From assembly GCF_018403765.1 (NCBI RefSeq), contig NZ_BOVQ01000002.1, positions 1-64,000 on the forward strand: DNA of 64,000 nucleotides, written 5' to 3'. Numbering within the stretch: position 1 is the stretch's first letter; each line of letters starts with the position of its first letter. This document shows, one piece after another, positions 55,138-63,774 of the stretch. Made by a program: the position numbers and the translations under genes. The notes below the pieces were generated by a model. That model saw only the letters and a program-made list of their open reading frames with translations. It did no database searches and was not told the origin of the DNA. Origin of the DNA: Lactococcus nasutitermitis. GTDB taxonomy: Bacteria > Bacillota > Bacilli > Lactobacillales > Streptococcaceae.

Positions 55138-55392
55138 TTTGTATAAGTCTTTCTATAATTTTTTATTGATTTTATCGTATTGTTGATGCCAAAGAAAAAG
55201 CCAGCAATGAGGACAAGAAGTCCAATAAGCAGTAGCCACCAGCCCATCGTAGTAGAAACAAGCATAAGTAAAATACCGATAAAAATTTCAAAACAGCATA
55301 ATAAAATCCGAAAAATTCCATGTAGCCAAAAAAATCCATTTCGGCATTTTAACTGGTGTTGCACCTAGGATGAGTTCGCCAATGATGTTCAT
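55134..55392 (-). pseudogene. Small membrane protein gene with apparent +1 frameshift at a T7 run
   Basis: An ATG at 55392 with AGAGGGAC upstream starts MNIIGELILGATPVKMPKWIF. At the T7 run (A7 at 55328-55334) this frame leaves the frame that continues to 55134 as WLHGIFRILLCC, FEIFIGILLMLVSTTMGWWLLLIGLLVLIAGFF. Removing one T gives an 85-residue, two-helix membrane protein. Unaided, the first frame ends after about 34 codons, and the second has only a GTG (55364) without a ribosome site. The gene overlaps asnS by 4 bp (ATGA). A recent indel, a sequencing error or programmed slippage could explain it. Function unknown. Confidence 0.65.
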
Positions 55393-55439
55393 TTTCTTTG
55401 TCCCTCTCTAGAATGACGGATTAGAAACTTCTGTTACCT

Positions 55440-56630
55440 TTAAACTTTACTTTCCACCCACTTTTTAATCCGTGTGACGGCTTCAATAAGTGATGGGAGC
55501 GCAGTTGCATAGCTCAAGCGCACATTTTCAGGGGCATGAAAACCTGCTCCTGTCACGAGTGCCACATTTGCTTCTTCCAAAATCGCTGTCGTAAATGCCG
55601 TGACATCTGTATAACCCGTCAACTTCATTGCTTCTGTGACTTTTGGGAAAAGATAAAAAGCACCATTTGGCTTGACGACTTCAAAACCAGGAATTTCGAC
55701 AAGTAGAGGATAAATCGTATTCAAACGTTCTTCAAAAGCCTGTCGCATCGTCTCTACATCTGTCATATCAGGATTTGCAAAAGCTTCAATAGCTGCATAT
55801 TGACTGACTGCACTTGCGTTTGAAGTCATTTGGCTGATGAGCTTGGTCATGCCTGCGATAATCTCACTATCTCCTACCGCTACACCAATCCTCCAGCCTG
55901 TCATTGCAAAACTTTTGGAAACGCCGTTGATGACAATCGTATGTTTACGAATTTCTTCTGAAAGTGTTGAAATCGCAGTAAATGTCGCGCCATTATAAAC
56001 CAACTGATGATAGATATCATCTGCTAAAATCAATAAATCATGTGCTACAGCCCATTCGCCAATCGCATGAAGTTCTGCTTCTGTGTAAATCATTCCTGTC
56101 GGATTGGACGGACTATTGAGCAACAAAACTTTTGTTTTTGGAGTATAAGCTGCTTCAAGTTGCTCAACGGTTACTTTGAAATCATGGCTTTGCTCTGTTT
56201 TTACGACAACAGCTTTTCCACCTGCCATTTTCACTTGGTCAACGTAAGAAACCCAGCAAGGCGCAGGAATAATGACTTCATCTTGACTATCAAGTACCGT
56301 CATAAAGAAAGTGTAAAGAGCAAATTTTGCGCCTGTCGCGACAACAACATTTTCAGCGGAAATCTCGTAGCCATAATGACGTTGCCAATAGCTTTTTACC
56401 GCTTCTTTTAGTTCTGGAAGTCCGCCAGATTGTGTATAAAAGCTAGCTTTTCCGCTATCAATCGCTGCTTTGGCTGCTTCTTTTATTTTTTCTGGTGTGG
56501 TAAAATCTGGCTCGCCCAAGGTGAGATTGATAATATCCTTACCTTGCGCTTTTAGTGCTTTGGCACGCGCTGATGCAGCAAGTGTCACAGATTCATCCAT
56601 GTCCAATACAAAATCAGATATTTTTTTCAT
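55440..56630 (-). CDS. aspC: Pyridoxal-phosphate aminotransferase, aspartate aminotransferase type
   Basis: A 396-residue class I/II aminotransferase. Substrate- and PLP-binding segments are INLTLGEPDFTTP (35-47), VVATGAKFALYTFF (about 96), LLLNSPSNPTGMIY (about 169) and ILADDIYHQLVY. The PLP-binding Lys lies in INGVSKSFAMTGWRIG (about 234). By order beside asnS it is the Bacillus aspB-like aspartate aminotransferase. GGAGAAA precedes the ATG. Confidence 0.93.
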   Translation of the reverse strand: MKKISDFVLDMDESVTLAASARAKALKAQGKDIINLTLGEPDFTTPEKIKEAAKAAIDSGKASFYTQSGGLPELKEAVKSYWQRHYGYEISAENVVVATGAKFALYTFFMTVLDSQDEVIIPAPCWVSYVDQVKMAGGKAVVVKTEQSHDFKVTVEQLEAAYTPKTKVLLLNSPSNPTGMIYTEAELHAIGEWAVAHDLLILADDIYHQLVYNGATFTAISTLSEEIRKHTIVINGVSKSFAMTGWRIGVAVGDSEIIAGMTKLISQMTSNASAVSQYAAIEAFANPDMTDVETMRQAFEERLNTIYPLLVEIPGFEVVKPNGAFYLFPKVTEAMKLTGYTDVTAFTTAILEEANVALVTGAGFHAPENVRLSYATALPSLIEAVTRIKKWVESKV

Positions 56631-56651
56631 TTTTTCTCCAATATTTTTGAA

Positions 56652-57098
56652 TTATCCAATAAGTTCTTTTCCTGTTGTGAAATCATAAACTTTATAGTTG
56701 TTGCTACTGTTGACTTCCCAAGCTGCTTTGCCTTTATAGAGCGTTAAGACAACTGAACTTGTGTTTTTGCTCGTAAGGCTTGTGGGAGCAACGCCTTTAT
56801 CCATGTCCACAACAGTTATTTTCCCACTTTTTTGAGGAATAATTACACCGATTTCTTTGTTATTTTTATCCAGTCCTTTGATGGCATAAGTTGTAATATC
56901 CGTTGTTGCGATGTCAAAACTTTGGGCTGTTTTTAGATTTGTCTCTTTTTTGGCAATATTGATAGCTTGTGCGCGCGTTGTATTATAAGGACTAATTGCT
57001 TTATTCAAGAAAAGTCCTATGGCAATGTAAATAGCTATGATGACTGTTAGCGCACCTATGATGATTTGGGTTGATGCTTTCATTCGTCGCTTTCTCAT
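56652..57098 (-). CDS. TseB/YpmB-like membrane-anchored protein (DUF5590)
   Basis: A 148-residue protein with a basic N-terminus, one membrane helix (about 10-30, QIIIGALTVIIAIYIAIGLFL) and an extracellular PepSY/cystatin-like domain with TTDITTYAIKGLDKN and a terminal VVLTLYKGKAAWEVNSSNNYKVYDFTTGKEL. It matches TseB, a partner of class A PBPs in Bacillus wall elongation. It is conserved in place between dinG and aspC. AAAGGA precedes the ATG. Confidence 0.88.
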   Translation of the reverse strand: MRKRRMKASTQIIIGALTVIIAIYIAIGLFLNKAISPYNTTRAQAINIAKKETNLKTAQSFDIATTDITTYAIKGLDKNNKEIGVIIPQKSGKITVVDMDKGVAPTSLTSKNTSSVVLTLYKGKAAWEVNSSNNYKVYDFTTGKELIG

Positions 57099-57137
57099 GA
57101 CTTTTCCTTTGCTTTTTTGATTGACTTCTTTATTTTA

Positions 57138-59504
57138 TTATAGCAAAAAATTTAATATTTCGCTGACTGTCTCTTCAAATCCGAGCTTTTTTAGAGAAAT
57201 GATATCTGTGAGTTTGTGGCGCATCCTTTTGGCATAACTTTTTCCTAGGAGGCGATTGTCAAGAACAACGACACTTGAACGCTGTGTTGTTCGGCGATTG
57301 ACACGTCCCAAAGCTTGGCGCATTTTTAATGTTGCCATTGGGACATTGAAATCGTAAAAGGGATTTTTAAATTTGCTGGCGTATTTTTTGGTTAAAATGT
57401 CATCTGGTGTAGAAAATGGCAGGCGAGAAATGACGAGAATTAACTTGTCTTGCTGTTCAAAATCCACTCCTTCCCAGAAACTTCCTAGTCCGAGCAAAAT
57501 TTGACTTTCTCCCTTGTCAAACTTTTTCTTGATTTGTGTGGCTGTACCGTTGATGTCCTGTGCGAGAACTGTCCAGCCATCGGCTGATAATTTTTCTGCG
57601 GTAAAGGTCAGTGAAATTTTCGAGGTAAAGAGAACAACAATAGGGATATTCAATTCTGCCAGCTCTGCAACTGCTTCTGCGGTGTAGTGCGCATAATCAA
57701 TGGTTCCTGTGTTTTTTACATTTGGTCCGTCATTGATGACAAAAAGTTGTTGATTTTCGGCGACATTGCCTTTAATTTTGAAGAACTGATAGTCGTCAAA
57801 ACCGAGTAATTCTGGGAAAGTCGGTTTTTCGTCAGAGAGTGATAAGGTCGCGCCCAGCATGAAAAGTTTGCTGGTTTTTGGGACACGTTGCGCAAAGTTG
57901 TAAAAATCTTTTTGACTGCTGAAAAGTCTGTCATTTTCACGCCAGACAAAGCTGTCAGGGACAGAAACTATTTTTGACAGTTCTGTCAAACCGAGTTCTT
58001 CTGCATCTAGGCGAATTTTATCTAAATCAAGTTGTTTTTTACTCAACTGGAAAATCAAACTTTCTTGCAGACGTTTTGTCAGTTGTGAGCCTGTCGTGTC
58101 AATTTTGACAAGTTCGTCAGTAATTTTTATACTCTGCTGTCCAAGATTTTCCATAATCGGGAAAAGTTGCTGAGCTTCGTCAACCACAAGCACACGATTT
58201 TCCAAAAATGTCTCTGGATAATCCGCCAATCGCTCAATCAGATAGGCATGATTGACCACGGAAATTTCAGAAATTTTCGAGCGTTTCTGCGCACGGAGCC
58301 AAAACTCTTGTTCGTAGTGGAGCTGGCTTGCACCGAGATAGCCACCATAGGCAAGTCGGGCAAAATAATCGTCATTTGTCATCACTCTTGAAAGCTCATC
58401 CAATTCGCCGGTTTCAGTCTCTGTCAGCCAAACCAGCACTTTCATCTTGAAAATCTCAAAATTTTTGCCGTCCGTATTATTTTGCAAAATCTGGGAAAAT
58501 TTTTCCAAAGAAATATAATTTGACAGACCGAGCAATTTACTCATTTTGATACCAAATTTTTCGTCTAAAATAGGTGCAACATCTTGTACGAGTTGATTTT
58601 GCAGAACTTTTGTCGTAGTGGAAACAATGATTCTTTTCCCTGCCGCAAGCAATGGAAGCAAGTAGCCGTAAGTTTTACCAATTCCTGTCGGTGCTTCGAT
58701 AAATGTCGGAAGTTTTCCTGTCAGCTCGTCCGTGATAATTTCTGCCAGTTGCGCCTGTTTTTCACGTGATGACAGTCCTAATGTCTTGATATTCTCATCG
58801 AAATTTTTTGACAGTTCTGTCAAAACTTTTTTTGACAGATTTTCATCATTTGTCAGTGATTTTGTGGCAATATTATGCACTACTGACAAGCCGTCAACTT
58901 GTAATTGCGTTTGCGCCAGCTGTTCCTGCAAAAAACTTTTTGTTTCGTAGAGCAGATTATCCGCGTGACGCAAGAGTTCTTCCAGCACAGCCCGCGGTAA
59001 CTGGCGCACTTTTTGCTGAATTTTCACGAGTAATTCCGCTGTTGCATAAGCATCTGAAACGGCTGCGTGCGGATGCTCATGTGACAAATCAAGCCAGTCA
59101 GAGAGCGATTCCAGACCATATTTTTCAAAAGTTGGATAGAAAACACGTGACAAATCAACCGTGTCAATCCGCGTCAAGTCAATATCTAGCCCAAGCTGCG
59201 CCAAACTTTTCCAGAGCAAACCATAGTCAAACTTTGCATTGTGCGCGACAAACACTGTATTTTCCAGCATTTTGTGAATGTCTTGTGCCACCTCAGAAAA
59301 ATCTGGTGCCTGTTTCAAACGATTATTTGACAAGCCTGTCAATTCCTTAATTCGCGGCATCAGTGGCTCATGCGGATTGACATCCGTTTCGTAAGTTTCC
59401 ACAATTTCGTCATTTTCTACAATGACAATTCCAATTTGAATAATTTTATTTTCACTACTATGAGCATCGGTCGCTTCCAAATCCACCACAGCATATCGAG
59501 TCAT
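57138..59504 (-). CDS. dinG: DinG-family ATP-dependent helicase with N-terminal exonuclease domain
   Basis: A 788-residue DNA helicase fused to a DEDD 3'-5' exonuclease domain like polymerase III epsilon. The exonuclease domain (about 1-165) contains VVDLEATDAHSSENKIIQIG, FVAHNAKFDYGLLW and HAAVSDAYATAELL. The helicase has Walker A IEAPTGIGKTYGYLLPL (about 268), the DEAH-like VLVVDEAQQL (about 440), and the C-terminal motifs LGLGSFWEGVDF and RQALGRVNRRTTQ. The iron-sulphur cysteines of E. coli DinG are absent, as in Gram-positive members. I chose the ATG at 59504 (AAGGTGA upstream). Three copies of the dispersed palindrome lie inside the gene and one lies just upstream. Confidence 0.94.
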   Translation of the reverse strand: MTRYAVVDLEATDAHSSENKIIQIGIVIVENDEIVETYETDVNPHEPLMPRIKELTGLSNNRLKQAPDFSEVAQDIHKMLENTVFVAHNAKFDYGLLWKSLAQLGLDIDLTRIDTVDLSRVFYPTFEKYGLESLSDWLDLSHEHPHAAVSDAYATAELLVKIQQKVRQLPRAVLEELLRHADNLLYETKSFLQEQLAQTQLQVDGLSVVHNIATKSLTNDENLSKKVLTELSKNFDENIKTLGLSSREKQAQLAEIITDELTGKLPTFIEAPTGIGKTYGYLLPLLAAGKRIIVSTTTKVLQNQLVQDVAPILDEKFGIKMSKLLGLSNYISLEKFSQILQNNTDGKNFEIFKMKVLVWLTETETGELDELSRVMTNDDYFARLAYGGYLGASQLHYEQEFWLRAQKRSKISEISVVNHAYLIERLADYPETFLENRVLVVDEAQQLFPIMENLGQQSIKITDELVKIDTTGSQLTKRLQESLIFQLSKKQLDLDKIRLDAEELGLTELSKIVSVPDSFVWRENDRLFSSQKDFYNFAQRVPKTSKLFMLGATLSLSDEKPTFPELLGFDDYQFFKIKGNVAENQQLFVINDGPNVKNTGTIDYAHYTAEAVAELAELNIPIVVLFTSKISLTFTAEKLSADGWTVLAQDINGTATQIKKKFDKGESQILLGLGSFWEGVDFEQQDKLILVISRLPFSTPDDILTKKYASKFKNPFYDFNVPMATLKMRQALGRVNRRTTQRSSVVVLDNRLLGKSYAKRMRHKLTDIISLKKLGFEETVSEILNFLL
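57974..57989. repeat. Dispersed palindrome copy 10 (TTGACA-GTTC-TGTCAA)
   Basis: Exact match within dinG (minus-strand reading LTELSKI). Confidence 0.8.
58808..58823. repeat. Dispersed palindrome copy 11 (TTGACA-GTTC-TGTCAA)
   Basis: Exact match within dinG (minus-strand reading LTELSKNF). Confidence 0.8.
59327..59342. repeat. Dispersed palindrome copy 12 (TTGACA-AGCC-TGTCAA)
   Basis: Exact match within dinG near its start (minus-strand reading LTGLSNN). Confidence 0.75.
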
Positions 59505-59555
59505 ATTTTTCACCTTTTTACACGATTCTTTTTAACTTTTTATTAGAAAATATTT

Positions 59556-59571
59556 TTGACAAGTCTGTCAA
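59556..59571. repeat. Dispersed palindrome copy 13 (TTGACA-AGTC-TGTCAA)
   Basis: Exact match in the divergent dinG-uspA intergenic region, about 50 bp before dinG. Confidence 0.8.
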
Positions 59572-59635
59572 AAAACTTTTTCAGGAAAAACACTCATTCA
59601 ATTATATCACATTCCGACTTTGTAACAGTTTTCTT

Positions 59636-59664
59636 TTTACAAATTAACAAAATTAGAGTAAAAT
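59636..59664 (+). promoter_or_regulatory. uspA promoter
   Basis: TTTACA (59636-59641), 17-bp spacer, TAAAAT (59659-59664). The block AAATTAGAGTAAAATGA recurs at pepQ. Confidence 0.6.
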
Positions 59665-59701
59665 GAGAGTATAAATAAAAAGATCCACGGAGGAATCGAC
59701 T

Positions 59702-60139
59702 ATGTTAGACAATTATAAAAAAATTCTTGTTGGACTGGACGGATCAGTTGAAGCAACTAAAGCCTTTGACAAAGCCGTTGCCACTGCTATCCGAAACGAC
59801 GCTGAACTCGTCATCGCAAACGTGATTGATTTGCGCGCTTTCCAATCCATCTCAGCCTACGATTCCGTTGTCGCCGACGACACACATAAAGGGGCAGAAA
59901 ATCTCATCAACGACTTCGCAGAAGATGCAAAAGCTGCCGGTGTTACCAAAATTACCACTCGTGTCGAATTTGGTTCACCAAAAGTCATGCTCGGACAAAC
60001 CTTGCCGAAAGAAGAAAATATCGACCTCATCGTCCTAGGAGCAACGGGACTTTCCTACATTGAGCGAATTTTCATCGGTTCAGTCGCAGATTACATTATC
60101 AAAAATGCGCCATGTGACGTCCTTGTCGTTCGACAATAA
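59702..60139 (+). CDS. uspA: Universal stress protein UspA family
   Basis: A 145-residue cytoplasmic Usp with the ATP-binding arrangement: ILVGLDGSVEATKAFDKAV (8-26), VIDLRAF and the C-terminal LIVLGATGLSYIERIFIGSVADYIIKNAPCDVLVVR (about 108-144), which matches the G-x2-G-x9-G(S/T) nucleotide loop. GGAGG lies well placed before the ATG. It is monocistronic, with its own promoter and terminator. Confidence 0.95.
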   Translation: MLDNYKKILVGLDGSVEATKAFDKAVATAIRNDAELVIANVIDLRAFQSISAYDSVVADDTHKGAENLINDFAEDAKAAGVTKITTRVEFGSPKVMLGQTLPKEENIDLIVLGATGLSYIERIFIGSVADYIIKNAPCDVLVVRQ

Positions 60140-60150
60140 AATCGAAAATA

Positions 60151-60181
60151 AAACGGATTTTCTTTCAAATCCGTTTTTTTA
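60151..60181 (+). terminator. Terminator of uspA
   Basis: AAACGGATTT (60151-60160) and AAATCCGTTT (60167-60176) with a 6-nt loop and T7. Confidence 0.85.
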
Positions 60182-60206
60182 TCCTAAAAAATGAGTAAAA
60201 AAGTTT

Positions 60207-60222
60207 TTGACAGTTTTGTCAA
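60207..60222. repeat. Dispersed palindrome copy 14 (TTGACA-GTTT-TGTCAA)
   Basis: Exact match between the convergent uspA and mprF-like genes. Confidence 0.8.
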
Positions 60223-60231
60223 AAACTTTTT

Positions 60232-61935
60232 TCATCTTCCAAATCGTCCGCGTAGCTTCTCCAAAATTAATCTATCAATTCCCTTCGGATTTTGCGCTTT
60301 AATCAAAGCATAAGCATAGCTTGCTCCAAAAGGTTTCGGTGCATAAGCAACATAACGCGCCTGCCAATCCGTCGGTGCAAATTTTTTCTTTGCCTGATAA
60401 AGTCCTTTAAACCCATAAATTCCATTCAAATTTTCAAAAACAAATTCAAAAATTGGCGCTGTCATTGAGCTTGATTCCTCAGACTTCACATTTGCCAAAG
60501 GGCAAAGTCCAAGATTTCCCCAAGTTACGCCCTCATCGCGCATCACCGTAAAAGCGTCAAACATGATGACTTCCATCGTTCCATTTGGAGCCGCAGAGCG
60601 CCGTCGTGTCACATCCGCCATATAAGCATTTCCAGCATCATACGGGATAAACACAACAAAAGCCAGCATTTTCCCCTCACCATCTTTCGCGTAAAAATAG
60701 CGCCTGTTCAAAGGATTAGCAAGCTCCAATCCTCCAAGCATAAATCCCATTTCCGCACCTTTTTCCTTGAACCATTCTCGTGAAATATCATTCATTTCAT
60801 GTTCAATCACCAAATCACGCTGAACTAAAGGTTTATATTCAGCCACGCTCACACCCAAACGTCTGGCATGATTGATGTTTGCACGCACTTTCGCCGCTTT
60901 TTTTCCTTTCAAATTATAATCTTCCAGCCGAATACAAGCGTCTTCACCCACTTTAACAACATTCAAACCATAAGCTTCATAAGTCTCACGTAGCACATCT
61001 GTGATATCAACAAAAAGCAATTTCCAGTCATTTTTATAAGTAAAACGTTGTACTTCACCCATAAATTTCACCGCATCCTCCGGCGCACAGATGATATCTC
61101 CTGCCACCACCAAAACATTATTCACGATAGTATAAGCAATCACACCATTAACCATTTCGCCAAAAAAATAATGTTTATCGCGCATCAAAGCCATATATGC
61201 CATCGGATTTTGCCCATATTTTTCAACCAGATTTAACACACGTTTTCTATCCAAACTACTCACGATAGGGCTAATAATCAAAGGCTTCAAAAAAAGAATA
61301 AGTGCAATAATCAAACAAACCCAACTCACAGCAATCAACGATACAATATATAAAAAGTTATCATGACGTGCAAAATCAGCTCCCGAAGTATTCATCAATA
61401 ACAAAAAACGAAAAGAATGATTCAGTGCGCCCATAAAATTTCGCGTGCCAATATAGCCCGGTAAAAACCAAACTGAAAGTGCCGCATTGATAATCGCCAA
61501 AGCCAAGGGAATACAAGCAAGAATAATCGCCCGTGAACGTGTTGCAGTCTCAGACACACGTCTGAAATCCTGAAAAGTCACACCTAGAACCAATAAAATA
61601 TAAAGCGAAATCAAAGAAGATACAGAAAAAATCTGCCCAGAGTAATAAAAATGCAGTACAAATAACATACTCTGCCCAATCATCGTCAAAACCCAAGCCG
61701 AGCGCAAACGTCGAAACAAACGAAAAGAAACCCAAAATCCAAGAAAACCAACCGTAAACGCCAGTACCCGATGTGTCATCAAGCCATAGGGCGCCACATA
61801 ATCATAAAAAGCCATCGTCCGATGCCAACCAAAAGGATGGAGCCGCCAGACATAAAAACCCACAACATTTGCCAAACTAATCAAAAGCGACAAACCAATC
61901 GCCAAATTTTGGGCACTTCGCTTCACTCGATACAT
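60232..61935 (-). CDS. MprF-like protein: membrane domain plus DUF2156 lysyltransferase-type domain
   Basis: A 567-residue protein with about six N-terminal helices (about 10-235) and a cytoplasmic C-terminal domain of tandem GNAT folds, as in phosphatidylglycerol lysyltransferases (KYGQNPMAYMALMRDKHYFF, VAGDIICAPEDAV, KVRANINHARRLGV, MEVIMFDAFTVMRDEGVTWGNLGLCPLAN). Full MprF proteins have a longer flippase part (total over 800 residues), so this is the shorter form, which may aminoacylate lipids without the full flippase. Which amino acid or lipid is used is not visible. AAGGAAGAG precedes the ATG. Confidence 0.85.
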   Translation of the reverse strand: MYRVKRSAQNLAIGLSLLISLANVVGFYVWRLHPFGWHRTMAFYDYVAPYGLMTHRVLAFTVGFLGFWVSFRLFRRLRSAWVLTMIGQSMLFVLHFYYSGQIFSVSSLISLYILLVLGVTFQDFRRVSETATRSRAIILACIPLALAIINAALSVWFLPGYIGTRNFMGALNHSFRFLLLMNTSGADFARHDNFLYIVSLIAVSWVCLIIALILFLKPLIISPIVSSLDRKRVLNLVEKYGQNPMAYMALMRDKHYFFGEMVNGVIAYTIVNNVLVVAGDIICAPEDAVKFMGEVQRFTYKNDWKLLFVDITDVLRETYEAYGLNVVKVGEDACIRLEDYNLKGKKAAKVRANINHARRLGVSVAEYKPLVQRDLVIEHEMNDISREWFKEKGAEMGFMLGGLELANPLNRRYFYAKDGEGKMLAFVVFIPYDAGNAYMADVTRRRSAAPNGTMEVIMFDAFTVMRDEGVTWGNLGLCPLANVKSEESSSMTAPIFEFVFENLNGIYGFKGLYQAKKKFAPTDWQARYVAYAPKPFGASYAYALIKAQNPKGIDRLILEKLRGRFGR

Positions 61936-62034
61936 ATCTCTTCCTTCTACATTAAAAAATCCAACTTACTAAGTTTATCACAATTCACTTTATTCATCAA
62001 AAAATTACATAGAATGAACTTTCAGCACATCTAC

Positions 62035-62062
62035 AAAAAAAATGACCCCAAAAGGTCATTTA
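62035..62062 (-). terminator. Terminator of the infC-rpmI-rplT operon
   Basis: AAATGACC (62040-62047) and GGTCATTT (62054-62061) with a 6-nt loop; the A-run to the left gives the minus-strand U-tract. Confidence 0.8.
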
Positions 62063-62073
62063 TTCATACAAAA

Positions 62074-62433
62074 TTATTTTGCAAGTGCAGCTTTAGCTTG
62101 TTCTGCAAATACTGTAAATGCAGCAGCATCAGTAACAGCCAAGTCAGCCAACATTTTACGGTTGATATCAATTTCAGCCAATTTCAAACCGTGCATCAAT
62201 TTGCTATATGAAAGTCCATTCATACGAGCAGCTGCATTGATACGCGCAATCCACAATTTACGGAAGTCGCGTTTTTTCTGACGACGGTCGCGGAATGCGT
62301 AGTAGTATGAGTTCATGACTTGTTCATGAGCTGTCTTGAACAGACGGTGCTTAGCACCATAATAACCTTTAGCGAGTTTTAAAACGCGTTTACGACGTTT
62401 GCGTGTAGCGACGCTACCTTTAACACGTGCCAT
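62074..62433 (-). CDS. rplT: 50S ribosomal protein L20
   Basis: A 119-residue primary 23S rRNA-binding protein that also represses its operon through the leader RNA. The N-terminus [40 protein letters not shown] and the [21 protein letters not shown] segment are typical. AAAGGAG precedes the ATG. Confidence 0.98.
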   Translation of the reverse strand: MARVKGSVATRKRRKRVLKLAKGYYGAKHRLFKTAHEQVMNSYYYAFRDRRQKKRDFRKLWIARINAAARMNGLSYSKLMHGLKLAEIDINRKMLADLAVTDAAAFTVFAEQAKAALAK

Positions 62434-62566
62434 GTGTGTTTCTCCTTTATTTCTTAGAATTATCTTCGTCTGCCATCATAGCAGAACATTTCCAAATTAA
62501 ATATTTTGATGATAGAAGTTCATTTCCAATAATGGAAAAACTTACTATCTCCTGAGCAATGAAAAA

Positions 62567-62767
62567 TTATTTCATCCCTACAAGCATACGTTTGATACGT
62601 TTAAAGTCACCTTTTGAAACCATTGCAGCCTTACGAAGTTGACGACGTTGTTTTACAGTCTTACCATGCATACGGTGAGAAGTATAAGCGCGGAAACGTT
62701 TCAATCCGCCTGAACCAGTGCGTTTAAAGCGTTTAGCAGATGCACGGTGAGTTTTTTGTTTTGGCAT
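62567..62767 (-). CDS. rpmI: 50S ribosomal protein L35
   Basis: A 66-residue basic ribosomal protein: [20 protein letters not shown] at the start and [17 protein letters not shown] in the middle. AAGGAG fixes the ATG at 62767; the ten upstream codons in frame belong to the leader. Second gene of the infC operon. Confidence 0.98.
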   Translation of the reverse strand: MPKQKTHRASAKRFKRTGSGGLKRFRAYTSHRMHGKTVKQRRQLRKAAMVSKGDFKRIKRMLVGMK

Positions 62768-62887
62768 TTTAATTCTCCTTAATTTGTATAGGTTCACAGA
62801 AACTAAACATTCTGCGTACTTTATCCATCAACGGTTAAAGTATTGAAGGTTTGACCCTTTTTTGATTGTTGCCAACTGTCACTCGTC

Positions 62888-63409
62888 TTATTTTTTAATA
62901 GGAGCGAGTTGTAAAAACATTTGGCGACCATCCATTTTGGCTCTTTGTTCAACTGTTGCAACTTCTTTCGTTGCTTCAGCAAACTTATCCATGACTTGAC
63001 GACCCACATCTTGGTGAGTAATCATCCGACCTTTAAATCGGATTGAAACCTTAACTTTATCTCCTTTTTCAAGGAATTTAATGGCTTGTCGAAGCTTTGT
63101 ATCAAAGTCATTTTGGTCAATGACTGGCGATAAACGCACTTCTTTGACATTCACAATCGCTTGTTTTTTCTTCGCTTCTTTTTGTTTTTTCTTTTGCTCA
63201 AACATGAATTTTGTATAATCCATGATTTTCGCAACAGGTGGTTCTTGATTGGAAATCAATACCAAATCCATGTTAAGATTTTCGGCTTGCGTCAGTGCTT
63301 CAGCAGTTGGTGTTACTCCAAGCTGTTCACCTTCAGCGCCTATCAGACGAACCTCACGTGCACGGATTGCACCGTTCATCAAAGGTTTTCTATTGTCTTG
63401 CTTTGCTAT
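62888..63409 (-). CDS. infC: Translation initiation factor IF-3, probable ATA start
   Basis: About 173 residues. IF-3 binds 30S subunits and rejects noncanonical start codons. The N-domain has [18 protein letters not shown], the linker is [17 protein letters not shown] and the C-domain has [45 protein letters not shown] and [22 protein letters not shown] lies 7 nt upstream of an ATA codon at 63409, giving a normal-length IF-3. The only alternatives are a TTG at 63436, upstream of that Shine-Dalgarno, and an ATG at 63379 with none. A noncanonical start fits known infC autoregulation (AUU in E. coli and Bacillus). Confidence 0.93.
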   Translation of the reverse strand: MAKQDNRKPLMNGAIRAREVRLIGAEGEQLGVTPTAEALTQAENLNMDLVLISNQEPPVAKIMDYTKFMFEQKKKQKEAKKKQAIVNVKEVRLSPVIDQNDFDTKLRQAIKFLEKGDKVKVSIRFKGRMITHQDVGRQVMDKFAEATKEVATVEQRAKMDGRQMFLQLAPIKK

Positions 63410-63512
63410 GTTCGTTCTCCTTTCGGCATATAACAAACCGTTCTTCGATTTGTGGAAACTTGTATTGTCAGCCGAGAATTAAAACAATCATTCGCTTGAC
63501 AGCTTCCTATAT

Positions 63513-63637
63513 TTTTAGAAAAACAAAAGCGGAACGCAATGCGCCCCGCTGATGAAAACATTCATTTGAATAATTCCATTTTGTTTGCCCAGGACTATTG
63601 CCACTCAGGCGAGAAGCGGGAGCTTCTGCTTTTCAAC
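63513..63637 (-). promoter_or_regulatory. L20 leader (ribosomal protein autoregulatory RNA) with terminator
   Basis: Minus-strand leader upstream of infC. It contains GCAGAAGCTCCCGCTTCTCGCCTGAG (positions about 63630-63604) and CCTGGGC, resembling Firmicutes L20 leaders in which L20 binding switches a downstream terminator. The terminator hairpin is AGCGGGGCGC/GCGTTCCGCT (63550-63528) followed by a U-rich tract. Region 63437-63512 between it and infC holds nothing else I can name. Confidence 0.8.
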
Positions 63638-63643
63638 TTTATT

Positions 63644-63672
63644 ATTCTATCATACTTCTTACAGCTTGTCAA
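63644..63672 (-). promoter_or_regulatory. infC operon promoter
   Basis: On the minus strand a perfect TTGACA (63672-63667), 17-bp spacer and TAGAAT (63649-63644), starting the L20 leader at about 63637. Confidence 0.8.
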
Positions 63673-63774
63673 ATTTTTTTATCTTTTATTTTGCTTAAAA
63701 TTTACTGCTCCATTGTCCATTACTTCAAAAAAAGCATTTAATTTATTTAAATAAGAAAAAAATGATAAAATAAT

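Noticed and set aside
58808-59350. 180-residue open frame antisense to dinG
   Set aside because: It overlaps the exonuclease domain of dinG, and composition and lack of start signals mark it as a shadow.
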